DNA of 64,000 nucleotides, taken from NCBI GenBank assembly GCA_023415305.1, contig JAEZKZ010000110.1, positions 1-64,000 on the forward strand, given 5' to 3'. The notes below the pieces were generated by a model. The model was not told the origin of the DNA and did not search any database. It saw only the letters and a program-made list of their open reading frames with translations. The translations under genes and the position numbers were made by a program. This document shows, piece after piece, positions 41,707-49,941 of the stretch. Source of the DNA: Bacillota bacterium (GTDB lineage Bacteria; Bacillota; Clostridia; Acetivibrionales; DSM-1351). Every line of letters starts with the position of its first letter. Position 1 is the first letter of the stretch.

Positions 41707-42642
41707 ATGGGCAAATTGGCATTTATATTCCCCGGACAGGGAGCTCAGTATGTAGGCATGGGAAAAGATATTGCGGGTGAATACAAGAGCGCAGACGCAG
41801 TTTTCGATGCTGCTACTGAAGCACTAGGCTTTGATATAAAAGAAATGATTTTTAACGGTGATGATGAGACTTTAAAGATTACCGAAAATACTCAGCCCAC
41901 CATTGTGACAACAAGCGTAGCATGCATGCAGCCACTGCTGGATAAAGGAATTAAGCCTGACTTCGTTGCGGGTCTGAGCCTTGGTGAGTACGCTGCTCAC
42001 GTGGCTGCGGGTACTATGAGCTTTACAGATGCTGTAGCACTGGTCAGAAAAAGAGGTAAATTCATGCAGGAGGCCGTTCCTGTAGGAGTAGGTGCAATGT
42101 CGGCTATCATTGGTCTTGATAACGAGGCAGTAATTGAAAGCTGTAAGGAAGCATCAGCAGTAGGTGTTTGTGAGCCAGCAAACTTTAACTGCCCGGGTCA
42201 GCTTGCAATTGCAGGTGAAGTTGCTGCTGTTGAAAAGGCAAATGAGATTTGCAAGGCCAAAGGTGCAAAGAGAGCTATGATGCTGGCGGTAAGTGCTCCT
42301 TTCCACTGTAGTCTTTTAAGGCCAGCCGGTGAAAAGCTTGCAGCAGAGCTTGAAAAGATAACTTTAAATGATATGAAAGTACCTGTTGTTGTCAATGTGT
42401 CAGCTAAAGCAGTCACTAACAAGGAAGAAGTAAAGGAAACCTTGATAAAGCAGGTAAGTACTTCGGTATTGTGGGAAAACTGTGTAAAGACAATGATAGA
42501 GCAGGGTGTCGATACCTTCGTTGAAATAGGCCCCGGAAAAGTACTCAGCGGTTTTGTGAAGAAAATCAACAAGGATGTTAGAGTTCTTAATGTTGAGAAT
42601 ATCGAAAGCCTCAATACGACTTTGGAGGAATTATCAAAATAA
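41707..42642 (+). CDS. fabD: Malonyl-CoA:ACP transacylase
   Basis: FabD loads malonyl groups onto acyl carrier protein. The 311 residues include FIFPGQGAQYVGMG at the N-terminus, the nucleophile elbow GLSLGEY with Ser91, and the catalytic His200 in SAPFHCSL. QPTIVTTS lies where it normally does. ATG 41707 follows GGAGG; a TTG at 41695 would start inside the ribosome binding site. The gene follows fabH after 42 bp. Confidence 0.96.
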   Translation: MGKLAFIFPGQGAQYVGMGKDIAGEYKSADAVFDAATEALGFDIKEMIFNGDDETLKITENTQPTIVTTSVACMQPLLDKGIKPDFVAGLSLGEYAAHVAAGTMSFTDAVALVRKRGKFMQEAVPVGVGAMSAIIGLDNEAVIESCKEASAVGVCEPANFNCPGQLAIAGEVAAVEKANEICKAKGAKRAMMLAVSAPFHCSLLRPAGEKLAAELEKITLNDMKVPVVVNVSAKAVTNKEEVKETLIKQVSTSVLWENCVKTMIEQGVDTFVEIGPGKVLSGFVKKINKDVRVLNVENIESLNTTLEELSK

Positions 42643-42678
42643 TTTATAGTAATTCTAGGTGTGGAGGTGTTAACCGAA

Positions 42679-43416
42679 ATGCGTTTTGATGGAAGAACTG
42701 CAATTGTTACCGGGTCTTCGAGGGGACTTGGAAAGGCTATTGCAGTCAAACTTGGTAAACTGGGAGCTAATATCGTTCTCACCGGTACTTCAGAGTCAGT
42801 ACTAAAGACAGCTTCTGAACTTGAAGGTATGGGAATAAAGGTAACAGCAACTATCGGTGACGTAAGAAATTCTGAAGATGTAAAAATGATACTGGCAAAG
42901 GCAGTAGATACCTTTGGAGGCGTTGATATTTTAGTTAATAACGCTGGAATAACTAAGGATAAGCCTATGGCTATGATGTCTGAGGACGATTGGGACATCG
43001 TTCTGGATATTAACCTGAAAGGCTGCTTCCTTTGTACTAAGGCTGCTGCAAAGCTAATGATCAAAAAGAGATACGGTAGAATTATAAACATATCTTCTGT
43101 GGCAGGAGCCTATGGCAACCCGGGTCAGGCAAACTACTCTGCATCCAAGGGTGGTATGATTGGGTTAACAAAAACCACTGCAAAGGAACTTGCTCCAAGG
43201 GGAATAACCTGTAACGCCGTTACCCCGGGCTTGATTGAAAGCGACATGACGGAAATATTACCTGAGGATCTGAAGCAGAAATACCTTGAAAAGATTGCAC
43301 TTGGAAGGTTTGGGACACCTGAAGATGTTGCAAATGTAGTAGCTTTTCTTGCGTCAGACGAAGCCGCTTATGTTACCGGACAGGTAATAGATATTGACGG
43401 TGGGCTGGTTATGTAA
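42679..43416 (+). CDS. fabG: 3-oxoacyl-ACP reductase
   Basis: FabG reduces 3-oxoacyl-ACP with NADPH in chain elongation. The 245-residue SDR protein has the cofactor motif VTGSSRGLGKAIA (about 10-22), NNAGIT, and the catalytic Ser140, Tyr153 and Lys157 (YSASK). The C-terminal VTGQVIDIDGGLVM is typical. ATG 42679 follows GGAGGTG by nine bases; a GTG at 42661 is within the signal. The gene is 36 bp from fabD. Confidence 0.95.
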   Translation: MRFDGRTAIVTGSSRGLGKAIAVKLGKLGANIVLTGTSESVLKTASELEGMGIKVTATIGDVRNSEDVKMILAKAVDTFGGVDILVNNAGITKDKPMAMMSEDDWDIVLDINLKGCFLCTKAAAKLMIKKRYGRIINISSVAGAYGNPGQANYSASKGGMIGLTKTTAKELAPRGITCNAVTPGLIESDMTEILPEDLKQKYLEKIALGRFGTPEDVANVVAFLASDEAAYVTGQVIDIDGGLVM

Positions 43417-43560
43417 TAATATAGCAAGTGTGCGCTTGTTAAAATCAAGTAAACAGGCTAATATTAATAAAAATTGCATACTATATAATCATGTACGTGC
43501 TTTGGTTTGTATATGGATAGTATCGATTTATAAAACCATCCTTTGGAAGGAGGTGAATAT

Positions 43561-43788
43561 ATGGTTTTCGAGAAAGTTAAAAAGTTAATTGTTGAGCAGT
43601 TAGGCGTTGAAGAAGACGATATAGCAATGGAATCTTCTTTCATAGATGATCTCGGTGCAGACTCTCTTGATATAGTTGAGCTTATCATGGCTTTGGAAGA
43701 AGAGTTTAATCTTGAGATTCCAGACAATGAAGCAGAAAAAATCACTACAGTTGGTGATGCTGTTGAATACATTCAAAAGAATACTTAA
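43561..43788 (+). CDS. acpP: Acyl carrier protein
   Basis: A 75-residue acidic four-helix carrier. The phosphopantetheine site is Ser35 in DDLGADSLDIVELIMALEEEF. The sequence VFEKVKKLIVEQLGVEEDDI and the end TVGDAVEYIQ are typical. AAGGAGG precedes ATG 43561 at ideal spacing; the frame extends upstream through the signal to a TTG. It is followed at once by a terminator, so fabF 469 bp downstream needs another promoter or readthrough. Confidence 0.97.
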   Translation: MVFEKVKKLIVEQLGVEEDDIAMESSFIDDLGADSLDIVELIMALEEEFNLEIPDNEAEKITTVGDAVEYIQKNT

Positions 43789-43817
43789 AAAAAAGTCCCA
43801 AATACGGGACTTTTTTT
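43789..43817 (+). terminator. Terminator of the fapR-acpP operon
   Basis: An A-rich stretch with GTCCC (43795-43799) pairs with GGGAC (43806-43810) and the T7 run that follows, giving a 10-12-bp bidirectional-looking hairpin next to the acpP stop. Confidence 0.85.
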
Positions 43818-43818
43818 A

Positions 43819-43919
43819 GAATATAGGAATTTATATGTTTTGAAATAGCAGTAAAGTACCTGAAATATTGAGATTGAAGGTGTACACTAAAAAGTACCAA
43901 TTGTAAAATTCCTATATTC
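43819..43919. repeat. 101-bp segment with 14-bp inverted ends
   Basis: GAATATAGGAATTT (43819-43832) is perfectly inverted at 43906-43919 (AAATTCCTATATTC). The interior contains AAGTACC twice. It could be a miniature element or a folded RNA between acpP and fabF. Confidence 0.5.
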
Positions 43920-44257
43920 GGGGTTTGAAAAGGGGATTCCCCTTTCCGGCTTCAGAAGGGTGCTCAGAAATGTGATACATTTCGTCGAAGGGAACCTAGG
44001 GTTCCCTAGCGAACAAGATAATTTGCGAGCAATGTCAGATTAATTAGAACGGGCACATAAAAGCTTTACAAAGCAAATTTCTTAGTATTGGACAGTCTCA
44101 GATAAGATTCATGATTACTTAATCGAAATTTGTTTAAATTCTCTAAAGTCCTGATTGTCTCAAAGAGTATCTAGATTGTCCTTTGGACATCCAGATTTTC
44201 TATGGACATTTAATATAGATCTCAAAAAATATTATTAAAATATACGGAGGTTAATTT

Positions 44258-45493
44258 ATGAGCAGACGTGTAGTTATTACAGGTACTGGTGTAGTCTCTT
44301 CTTTAGGTATGGGAATTGAGCAATTCTGGAGTTCCATCAAAGAAGGGAAAAACGGCATAAGTGAAGTGACCAGAATTGATGTATCAAATCTTTCAACTAA
44401 AGTAGCCGCAGAAATAAAAGAATTTGACGCTTCTCAATATATTGATAAAAAAGAAGCCAGGAGAATGGACCGATACAACCAGTTTGCAATGGTTGCGGCT
44501 AAAATGGCTGTGGAAAACTCAAAGCTGAATATAGAAAGTCTTGATCTCGACAAGTGCGGTGTTATAGTAGGTTCAGGTGTAGGCGGTCTTGAAACACTCG
44601 AAGAGCAGCATACGGTGGCGTTGAACAAGGGTGTTGGAAGAGTAAGCCCCTTCTTCATTCCTATGATGATTTCGAATATGGCAGCTGGTAGAATAGCTAT
44701 AGAATATGGCTTCAGAGGATTTAATGAATGTGTTGTTACTGCCTGTGCAACTGGTAACAATGCTATAGGAGACGCTTTCAAGGTTATTGAACGCGGCGAT
44801 GCTGATGTAATGATTACCGGTGGAGCTGAGGCTTGTATTACAATGATGAGTTTCGCGGGTTTTTGTTCTATGGGAGCTATGTCAAAGAACCCTGATCCAA
44901 ATACTGCATGCAGACCCTTTGACAAGGACAGAGACGGTTTTATTCCAGGCGAAGGTGCGGCAATACTCATAATAGAGGAATTGGAGCATGCTTTAAAGAG
45001 AGGTGCGAATATATTAGCTGAAATAGTTGGCTACGGATGTACCTGTGATGCTTATCACATTACTGCACCTCATCCTGAGGGTGACGGAGGAGTAAAGAGT
45101 ATGCAAATGGCTATCAAAGATGCAGATATTACACCCGATAAGATTGGTTATATCAATGCTCACGGTACTTCTACACCTTTAAACGATCCCACAGAAGTGA
45201 ACATTGTTAAAAGAGTATTTGGTGATCATGTTAAGAACCTTGCCATGAGTTCCACAAAATCAATGACGGGCCATCTTCTTGGGGCAGCAGGTGCTATTGA
45301 GGCTGTTGTAACAGCAATGTCACTCAAGGAAGGCTTCCTTCCTCCAACAATTAATGTTGTGAATCAGGACCCCGACTGCGATATTGATTGTGTTCCAAAT
45401 ACAGGAAGAGAGGCAGACATAAAATATGCTCTGTCAAACTCACTAGGCTTTGGTGGTCACAATGCAACACTTTGCTTGAAGAAGTACGAATAG
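44258..45493 (+). CDS. fabF: 3-oxoacyl-ACP synthase II
   Basis: FabF carries out elongation condensations in fatty acid synthesis. The 411 residues show RVVITGTGVVSSLGMG at the start, catalytic Cys163 in VTACATGNNAIG, and two His in NAHGTSTPLND and KSMTGHLLGAAG. CGGAGG precedes the ATG. It is separated from acpP by a terminator and a long gap, unlike the compact fabG-acpP-fabF order in many Firmicutes, so its control may differ from the rest of the operon. Confidence 0.96.
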   Translation: MSRRVVITGTGVVSSLGMGIEQFWSSIKEGKNGISEVTRIDVSNLSTKVAAEIKEFDASQYIDKKEARRMDRYNQFAMVAAKMAVENSKLNIESLDLDKCGVIVGSGVGGLETLEEQHTVALNKGVGRVSPFFIPMMISNMAAGRIAIEYGFRGFNECVVTACATGNNAIGDAFKVIERGDADVMITGGAEACITMMSFAGFCSMGAMSKNPDPNTACRPFDKDRDGFIPGEGAAILIIEELEHALKRGANILAEIVGYGCTCDAYHITAPHPEGDGGVKSMQMAIKDADITPDKIGYINAHGTSTPLNDPTEVNIVKRVFGDHVKNLAMSSTKSMTGHLLGAAGAIEAVVTAMSLKEGFLPPTINVVNQDPDCDIDCVPNTGREADIKYALSNSLGFGGHNATLCLKKYE

Positions 45494-45540
45494 AATAAGA
45501 CAAAAAATTTTCTATTGAACCTAGGCGTTATAAAAGTATA

Positions 45541-45572
45541 AAATAAGGTGGGGTAATTTCCACCTTATTTTT
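45541..45572 (+). terminator. Terminator of fabF
   Basis: AAATAAGGTGG (45541-45551) pairs with CCACCTTATTT (45560-45570), followed by T-rich sequence. Confidence 0.88.
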
Positions 45573-45725
45573 GTTTGAAATATAAATTATTCACCTTTAT
45601 TGTGTCTGAAATTTTGTAAAATAGCGTACTATAAGAATACTATAGAGGTATCAACTGACAAATAAGAAAAATATAATTCTGCACTTTTGTTCTTCTAACA
45701 ATAAGGCGGTAATATGGAGGAAATA

Positions 45726-46442
45726 ATGAATAACAGTCCAAAATATGAGACAAGTAATATATCCACCCTTGAAGAAAGAATTAATTACGTGTTCAAGGAT
45801 AAGAATACAGTGTTAACTGCCATTACACACAGTTCCTACGCCAATGAAAAGAAGGCAAGGAAGCTTAAATACAATGAAAGAATTGAGTTCCTTGGAGACT
45901 CTGTATTGGGACTTACCATAAGTGAACATTTGTTTAAAATGTACCCTGAGCTCCCTGAGGGGGAATTAACTGTAACCCGATCTAAAATCGTTTGTGAAAG
46001 CTCATTATCCAGATGTGCGTCAGATATAGGTCTTGGGGAACTTTTACTTCTTGGAAGAGGAGAGGAGTTGTCAGGAGGACGTACTAAAAGCTCAATATTG
46101 TCTGATGCCTACGAGGCGTTGATTGGGGCTATATATATTGACGGAGGTCTTGAAGTTGCAAAAGAGTTTATTCTGAAACATATGGACGACATTATCAAGA
46201 GCAGCATGCAGGGTAAATTGTTTTATGACTACAAAACGCAGCTGCAGGAGAAAATCCAGCAGAAGGGAGAACAGCAGATAACCTATACTGTTGTAGACGA
46301 AAAAGGGCCTGATCACAACAAGATATTCATGACTCAAATAAAAATCAATGGATTGATCTGTGGGCAGGGCAGCGGGCGCTCTAAGAAAGAATCAGAGCAA
46401 AGTGCTGCTAAAGATGCACTGGACAAGCTATCAGATCAATAA
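45726..46442 (+). CDS. rnc: Ribonuclease III
   Basis: RNase III cuts double-stranded RNA in rRNA and mRNA processing. The 238 residues include the signature NERIEFLGDSVLG (about 50-62), the second metal-site region SDAYEALIGAIYIDGG, and a C-terminal dsRNA-binding domain (DYKTQLQEKIQQKG ... GQGSGRSKKESEQSAAKDAL). ATG 45726 follows GGAGG; ATG 45714 overlaps that signal. A radical SAM gene follows after 11 bp. smc and ftsY, its usual neighbours, lie 6 kb away after an unrelated insert. Confidence 0.96.
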   Translation: MNNSPKYETSNISTLEERINYVFKDKNTVLTAITHSSYANEKKARKLKYNERIEFLGDSVLGLTISEHLFKMYPELPEGELTVTRSKIVCESSLSRCASDIGLGELLLLGRGEELSGGRTKSSILSDAYEALIGAIYIDGGLEVAKEFILKHMDDIIKSSMQGKLFYDYKTQLQEKIQQKGEQQITYTVVDEKGPDHNKIFMTQIKINGLICGQGSGRSKKESEQSAAKDALDKLSDQ

Positions 46443-46453
46443 TCCATGGGGGA

Positions 46454-47470
46454 GTGTCGAAAATTAAAAAGCATATAGTAATTCCAGTATTTGTTCCTCA
46501 CAAGGGCTGTCCCTTTGACTGTATTTTCTGTAATCAGAAAAGAATCAGCGGACAGGTTAAGGATGCAACTGAGGCTGAAATAAGAAGATCAATTGAAGAT
46601 CATTTGAAAACAGGTCAGGATGCCTTTATTGAAATAGGCTTTTATGGAGGAAGTTTTACAGGTATATCAAAGGAAGAACAGAAGTGGTATCTGGATATTG
46701 CCTACAGTTATGTAAAGTCAGGTAGGGTTAATGAATTGAGGCTATCGACCAGACCTGATTATATTAATGTTGAAATTCTTGACTTTCTGGCAGAGTATAA
46801 AGTAAAAACAATTGAGCTTGGTGCCCAGAGTCTTGATGACCGTGTTCTTCTCTGCAGTAACAGAGGACATGGTATAGAGGTAGTGGAGAAAGCATCAGAA
46901 ATGATTAAGAAAAAAGGATTTTCCCTTGGAATACAGACCATGATAGGTTTGCCCGAAGATACAAGGGAGAAGGCAGTAGATACTGCAAAAAAAGTTATAG
47001 AAATTGCCCCTGATATTGTTCGCATATATCCTACACTAGTAATCAAGGATACTTATCTGCAAAAATTATATGAAACCGGAAAATATACTCCTTTAACATT
47101 GGATGAAGCTGTTGACCTATCTGCTGAGCTATTGGAGCTTTATGAAGAGAATAACATAAATGTTATTCGTATAGGCCTTCAGCCTACTGAAAGTATAAAT
47201 GAAAACGGAGATGTTGTAGCAGGGCCGTTTCATCCTGCTTTTAGGCAGTTGGTTCAGTCAAGGCTTATGAGAAACCAGCTTGAGAAATATTTCCGAAATA
47301 ATGAAATTCATCATATCGAAGAAGTAACAATTGAATGCAGCCCCAAGAACATTTCAAATATCATTGGGCAAAAACGGGAAAATATTCATAGACTTAAAGC
47401 AGAATTCAACATTGGTAGCATAAAAATAATAAGTAGTGATGAAATAGCCTCATTTAATGTGAAAACTTGA
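46454..47470 (+). CDS. Elp3-like radical SAM protein
   Basis: A 338-residue radical SAM protein resembling the catalytic half of Elp3 without the acetyltransferase domain. The cluster motif is CPFDCIFCNQKR (C-x3-C-x2-C, about 19-26), then IGFYGGSFTGI, LRLSTRPDYI, TIELGAQSLDD and LGIQTMIGLPEDT. It commonly lies between rnc and smc in clostridia, suggesting a conserved but undefined role, perhaps tRNA modification. The start is uncertain: GTG 46454 abuts GGGGGA with almost no spacing, while an ATT nine bases later would be better spaced. Confidence 0.85.
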   Translation: MSKIKKHIVIPVFVPHKGCPFDCIFCNQKRISGQVKDATEAEIRRSIEDHLKTGQDAFIEIGFYGGSFTGISKEEQKWYLDIAYSYVKSGRVNELRLSTRPDYINVEILDFLAEYKVKTIELGAQSLDDRVLLCSNRGHGIEVVEKASEMIKKKGFSLGIQTMIGLPEDTREKAVDTAKKVIEIAPDIVRIYPTLVIKDTYLQKLYETGKYTPLTLDEAVDLSAELLELYEENNINVIRIGLQPTESINENGDVVAGPFHPAFRQLVQSRLMRNQLEKYFRNNEIHHIEEVTIECSPKNISNIIGQKRENIHRLKAEFNIGSIKIISSDEIASFNVKT

Positions 47471-47543
47471 CAAAATTAGGCTATAATGTTTATATAATAT
47501 TTTAAATGTAAAAAGAAGGAATTTGAAGTAATATATAGAATAC
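47467..47543 (+). promoter_or_regulatory. spoVS promoters: sigma-A-like and sigma-H-like
   Basis: A sigma-H-like promoter matches the known pattern: GAAGGAATT (47515-47523), 11-bp spacer, ATAGAATAC (47535-47543). Upstream, TTGACA (47467-47472) with TATATA (47491-47496, 18-bp spacer) could be a vegetative promoter. In Bacillus subtilis spoVS is known to be sigma-H dependent, which supports the first assignment. Confidence 0.65.
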
Positions 47544-47600
47544 TATTAGATAGATATACAAATTTACTATTTATTAAGCATTTTTTAGGAGGATGTATTT

Positions 47601-47861
47601 ATGGAAGTTCTAAAAGTTTCAGCTAATTCGCAGCCAAAATCTGTTGCTGGAGCATTAGCCGCTGTTTTACGCGACAACAATTATGCGGAAATTCAAGCAG
47701 TCGGTGCTGGGGCAGTAAATCAGGCAGTTAAGGCAATTGCAATTACTCGAGGTTTTGTTGCTCCTAATGGAATCGATCTGGTTGCAGTACCTGCTTTTGC
47801 TGAAGTTAACATTGATGGAGAAGAAAGAACCGCTATCAAGTTCTATATCCAGCCGCGATAA
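47601..47861 (+). CDS. spoVS: Stage V sporulation protein S
   Basis: SpoVS is an 86-residue Alba-like protein needed for proper spore coat and septation control in Bacillus. The sequence MEVLKVSANSQPKSVAGALAAVLRDN, AIAITRGFVAPNGIDL and a final TAIKFYIQPR is highly conserved. AGGAGG precedes the ATG. It has its own promoters and a terminator and so is monocistronic. Confidence 0.97.
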   Translation: MEVLKVSANSQPKSVAGALAAVLRDNNYAEIQAVGAGAVNQAVKAIAITRGFVAPNGIDLVAVPAFAEVNIDGEERTAIKFYIQPR

Positions 47862-47877
47862 TTACCCTTAAAAACAA

Positions 47878-47911
47878 TGGCTCGCATTTGTAGTGCGAGC
47901 CAATTTTATTT
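47878..47911. terminator. Bidirectional terminator between spoVS and sod
   Basis: TGGCTCGCA (47878-47886) pairs with TGCGAGCCA (47894-47902). TTTTATTT follows on the plus strand and TTGTTTTT on the minus strand, so it can serve both convergent genes. Confidence 0.88.
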
Positions 47912-47920
47912 CTAGCAAGC

Positions 47921-48565
47921 TCACAGAGTGAGAGGTACCTGACCATTAAATGCCATTAATAACCTTCGCTCTACTTCGTTCCAGTTAACTATTTCCCACC
48001 ATGCATCAATATATTTCCGCCTGTTGTTCTGGTAATCCAGATAATAGGCATGTTCCCAGGTATCACAGACCAGAATGGGAATTCCGCCCCACTGCGTCAG
48101 ATTCTGATGTTTTTCAGCCATTAGTATCTCCAGTCTCTTCCATGACGGCTGCCAAATCAGAATTCCCCAGCCTGAACCTTCAACTTTTTCAGCTGCAGCT
48201 TTAAATTGTTCCATAAATGAGTTGAAATTGCCAAAATACCGGTTTATTTCATTTAATGTATTGTGACCGGGCAGGCCGCCTTTACCTTTAGGAGCTAAAA
48301 TCGTCCAAAAAATACTGTGGAGTATATGTCCTGAACCATTGAAAGCAAGTTCGTTTTCCCAAAATTTAATTAAGTCGAAATTATCATCCTTGCGTGCTTT
48401 CTCCAAACTTAGTTCCGCCTTGTTTAAACCATCTACATATGCTTTATGATGCCTGTTATGATGTATTCTTAAAGCATTTTCACTGATAACAGGTTCAAGG
48501 GCGTTATAAGGATAGGGAAGTGGGGGCAGCTTATGCTGACCGGTCGGTACCATATTATAAAGCAT
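47921..48565 (-). CDS. sodA: Iron/manganese superoxide dismutase
   Basis: A 214-residue Fe/Mn-type superoxide dismutase protecting this presumed anaerobe from oxygen exposure. The N-terminal domain has LPPLPYPYNALEPVISENALRIHHNRHH with the first ligand His35; the second is His in GHILHSIFW; the third and fourth are in DTWEHAYYLDYQN (Asp and His). Metal preference cannot be told. Start 48565 is preferred because GAGAGG lies seven bases upstream; a longer form to 48604 lacks a ribosome binding site. In Bacillus such proteins also help coat assembly, which fits its sporulation neighbours, but that is inference. Confidence 0.92.
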   Translation of the reverse strand: MLYNMVPTGQHKLPPLPYPYNALEPVISENALRIHHNRHHKAYVDGLNKAELSLEKARKDDNFDLIKFWENELAFNGSGHILHSIFWTILAPKGKGGLPGHNTLNEINRYFGNFNSFMEQFKAAAEKVEGSGWGILIWQPSWKRLEILMAEKHQNLTQWGGIPILVCDTWEHAYYLDYQNNRRKYIDAWWEIVNWNEVERRLLMAFNGQVPLTL

Positions 48566-48646
48566 AATAAAACCTCTCAGTCGGTTGTTATAGTTCTTTT
48601 TCATTATATTACAAATTGAAGTAGCTTGTGATTATAAGAGGAACAA

Positions 48647-48674
48647 TAAAAAAGCGTCAAAAGTATTTGACGCT
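48647..48674 (-). terminator. Terminator of the coat-like gene
   Basis: AGCGTCAAA/TTTGACGCT (48653-48661 with 48666-48674) with a T run on the minus strand just past the stem. Confidence 0.82.
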
Positions 48675-48699
48675 CAAGGTAATTATAGAAGTGATTCGA

Positions 48700-49227
48700 C
48701 TAAAACCCGCCGAACCCTCCCGGAAATCCAAATCCAAAGCCATGATGAGGGCGACGTCTTCTTCTAAGCAATTCTCTTAACAGTATAATTGAAATTAAAT
48801 CTCTCCGGAAACGTCTCCTTCTACCAAAACCTCCACCGAAAAATCCAAACTGTCTATCATCTTTTTCTTTCCCATAGTGATAAGGTTCCATTTCCTGATA
48901 ATCATAATCATTATCTTTTTGGTAGTTATAGCTCTCTAAATTCTGATTTTCATCATCATCTTCGTACTCAGCTTCAACATCCTGTCCCACTCTGTTATCA
49001 ATGTCATCAACTATTTCTTCCAGTTGTTCGCGAGAGGGCGTAAACATAGTACCTTTTTTAGCAATCATTCTGTCACAGTGACGGCATACTTCAGGGTATA
49101 TTATATAGTAGCATCTTGGGAACATGGATTCCAATTGTTCCTGTGGCATTTCCATCATTGGCTCATATTGCTGAGGGAGATTCATCATTTGCATATATGG
49201 CTTATTGGACCAGTTATTTGGCATCAT
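48700..49227 (-). CDS. Putative late spore coat protein
   Basis: A 175-residue protein of unusual composition. The N-terminus is Met/Pro/Gln-rich (MMPNNW, MMNLPQQYEPMMEMPQEQL). A folded core follows with CYYIIYPEVCRHCDRMIAKKGTMFTPSREQLEEIVDDI, three Cys and one His that could bind metal. Then comes an acidic Asp/Glu/Asn/Tyr stretch and a basic Arg- and Gly/Phe-rich tail (RRRRFRRD, GFGFGFPGGFGGF). Such Tyr/Gly/Arg-rich, low-complexity tails are typical of spore coat proteins. A sigma-K-like promoter lies 37-65 bases upstream, supporting mother-cell expression. AGGAGG precedes the ATG. I do not recognise a named family. Confidence 0.7.
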   Translation of the reverse strand: MMPNNWSNKPYMQMMNLPQQYEPMMEMPQEQLESMFPRCYYIIYPEVCRHCDRMIAKKGTMFTPSREQLEEIVDDIDNRVGQDVEAEYEDDDENQNLESYNYQKDNDYDYQEMEPYHYGKEKDDRQFGFFGGGFGRRRRFRRDLISIILLRELLRRRRRPHHGFGFGFPGGFGGF

Positions 49228-49263
49228 GCCAACCTCCTTTAATAATGTAAAGTTCCTACAAAA

Positions 49264-49292
49264 TATTTTATGCTATAATTAATCAGTTGGTT
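49264..49292 (-). promoter_or_regulatory. Sigma-K-like promoter of the coat-like gene
   Basis: On the minus strand, AACC (49289-49292), a 16-bp spacer and CATAAAATA (49264-49272) match the sigma-K pattern mACm-N16-CATAnnnTA. It lies 37 bases upstream of the ATG. Confidence 0.65.
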
Positions 49293-49485
49293 ACGAAATG
49301 TGTACATTATGTAAATTAGAATATGGAATAGTTCTTTTTGCCATTAATTTTTCAGATCATTTTATAGCCCAATAAAAGAATTTGTAATTATTTCTGATAT
49401 AATTCATATAAGTAATAAAATATTATTAATGGGTAGATGCTAAAAGAAAATAAATTACTCTTTACTTATGCAATGGAGGGGTTTT

Positions 49486-49860
49486 ATGCTAGAAGAAATA
49501 ATGCTTGAAAAAAGGAAATGGGCCGTAGTAGGTGCAAACCAGGATCAAAGCAAATATGGAAATATAATTTATAGAAAGTTAAAGTCCAGAGGCTATGAGG
49601 TTTATCCTGTAAATCCGATGTATGATACTGTTGAGGGAGATATATGCTATAAGGATTTATCCTTACTGCCTGTTATTCCAGAGGTGATAAATATGGTTGT
49701 ATCACCTAAGAGAGGGAGAGCTGTAATTGATGAAGCCGCAAAGCTTGGGATCAAATATATATGGCTGCAACCGGGCACATATGATGAAGAGCTGCTTAAA
49801 CAGATAGAGAGCCTTGGGCTACAGCAGGTTCAGGCATGCGTTTTGGTAGCAACCAGATAG
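49486..49860 (+). CDS. CoA-binding domain protein (YccU-like)
   Basis: A 124-residue single Rossmann-type CoA-binding domain. Marks are KWAVVGANQDQSKYGNIIYRKLKSRGYEVYPVNP (about 11-44), VVSPKRGRAVIDEA and KYIWLQPGTYDEELL. The family is named for similarity to succinyl-CoA synthetase alpha; function is not established. ATG 49486 follows GGAGGGG; an earlier ATG (49468) begins upstream of that signal. Confidence 0.86.
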   Translation: MLEEIMLEKRKWAVVGANQDQSKYGNIIYRKLKSRGYEVYPVNPMYDTVEGDICYKDLSLLPVIPEVINMVVSPKRGRAVIDEAAKLGIKYIWLQPGTYDEELLKQIESLGLQQVQACVLVATR

Positions 49861-49941
49861 TGTACTGTGATGATTAAGTTTAACTTATAAAACAATAAAT
49901 AAAATGCATATAAATAATATTAAATGTAAGGAGGAGGTAAA

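Larger units (their letters stand above)
43789..44257 (+). other. Hairpin-rich gap between acpP and fabF
   Basis: A 469-bp non-coding stretch. Besides the acpP terminator it holds a 101-bp segment with 14-bp inverted ends (43819-43919), a palindrome AAAGGGGA-T-TCCCCTTT (43929-43945), GGGAACC-TAG-GGTTCCC (43990-44006) and TGTCC-TTT-GGACA (44177-44189). No ORF above 40 codons looks real. The fabF promoter should lie in its 3' part but I could not assign it. Confidence 0.65.

Noticed and set aside
42198..43091. A 297-codon open frame on the minus strand
   Set aside because: It is fully antisense to fabD and fabG, spans their junction, is Ser/Ile/Thr-rich with no motif, and has no ribosome binding site. 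It is an artefact of codon bias on the real strand.
44434..44970. A 178-codon open frame on the minus strand
   Set aside because: Antisense to fabF, no motif and no initiation signal.
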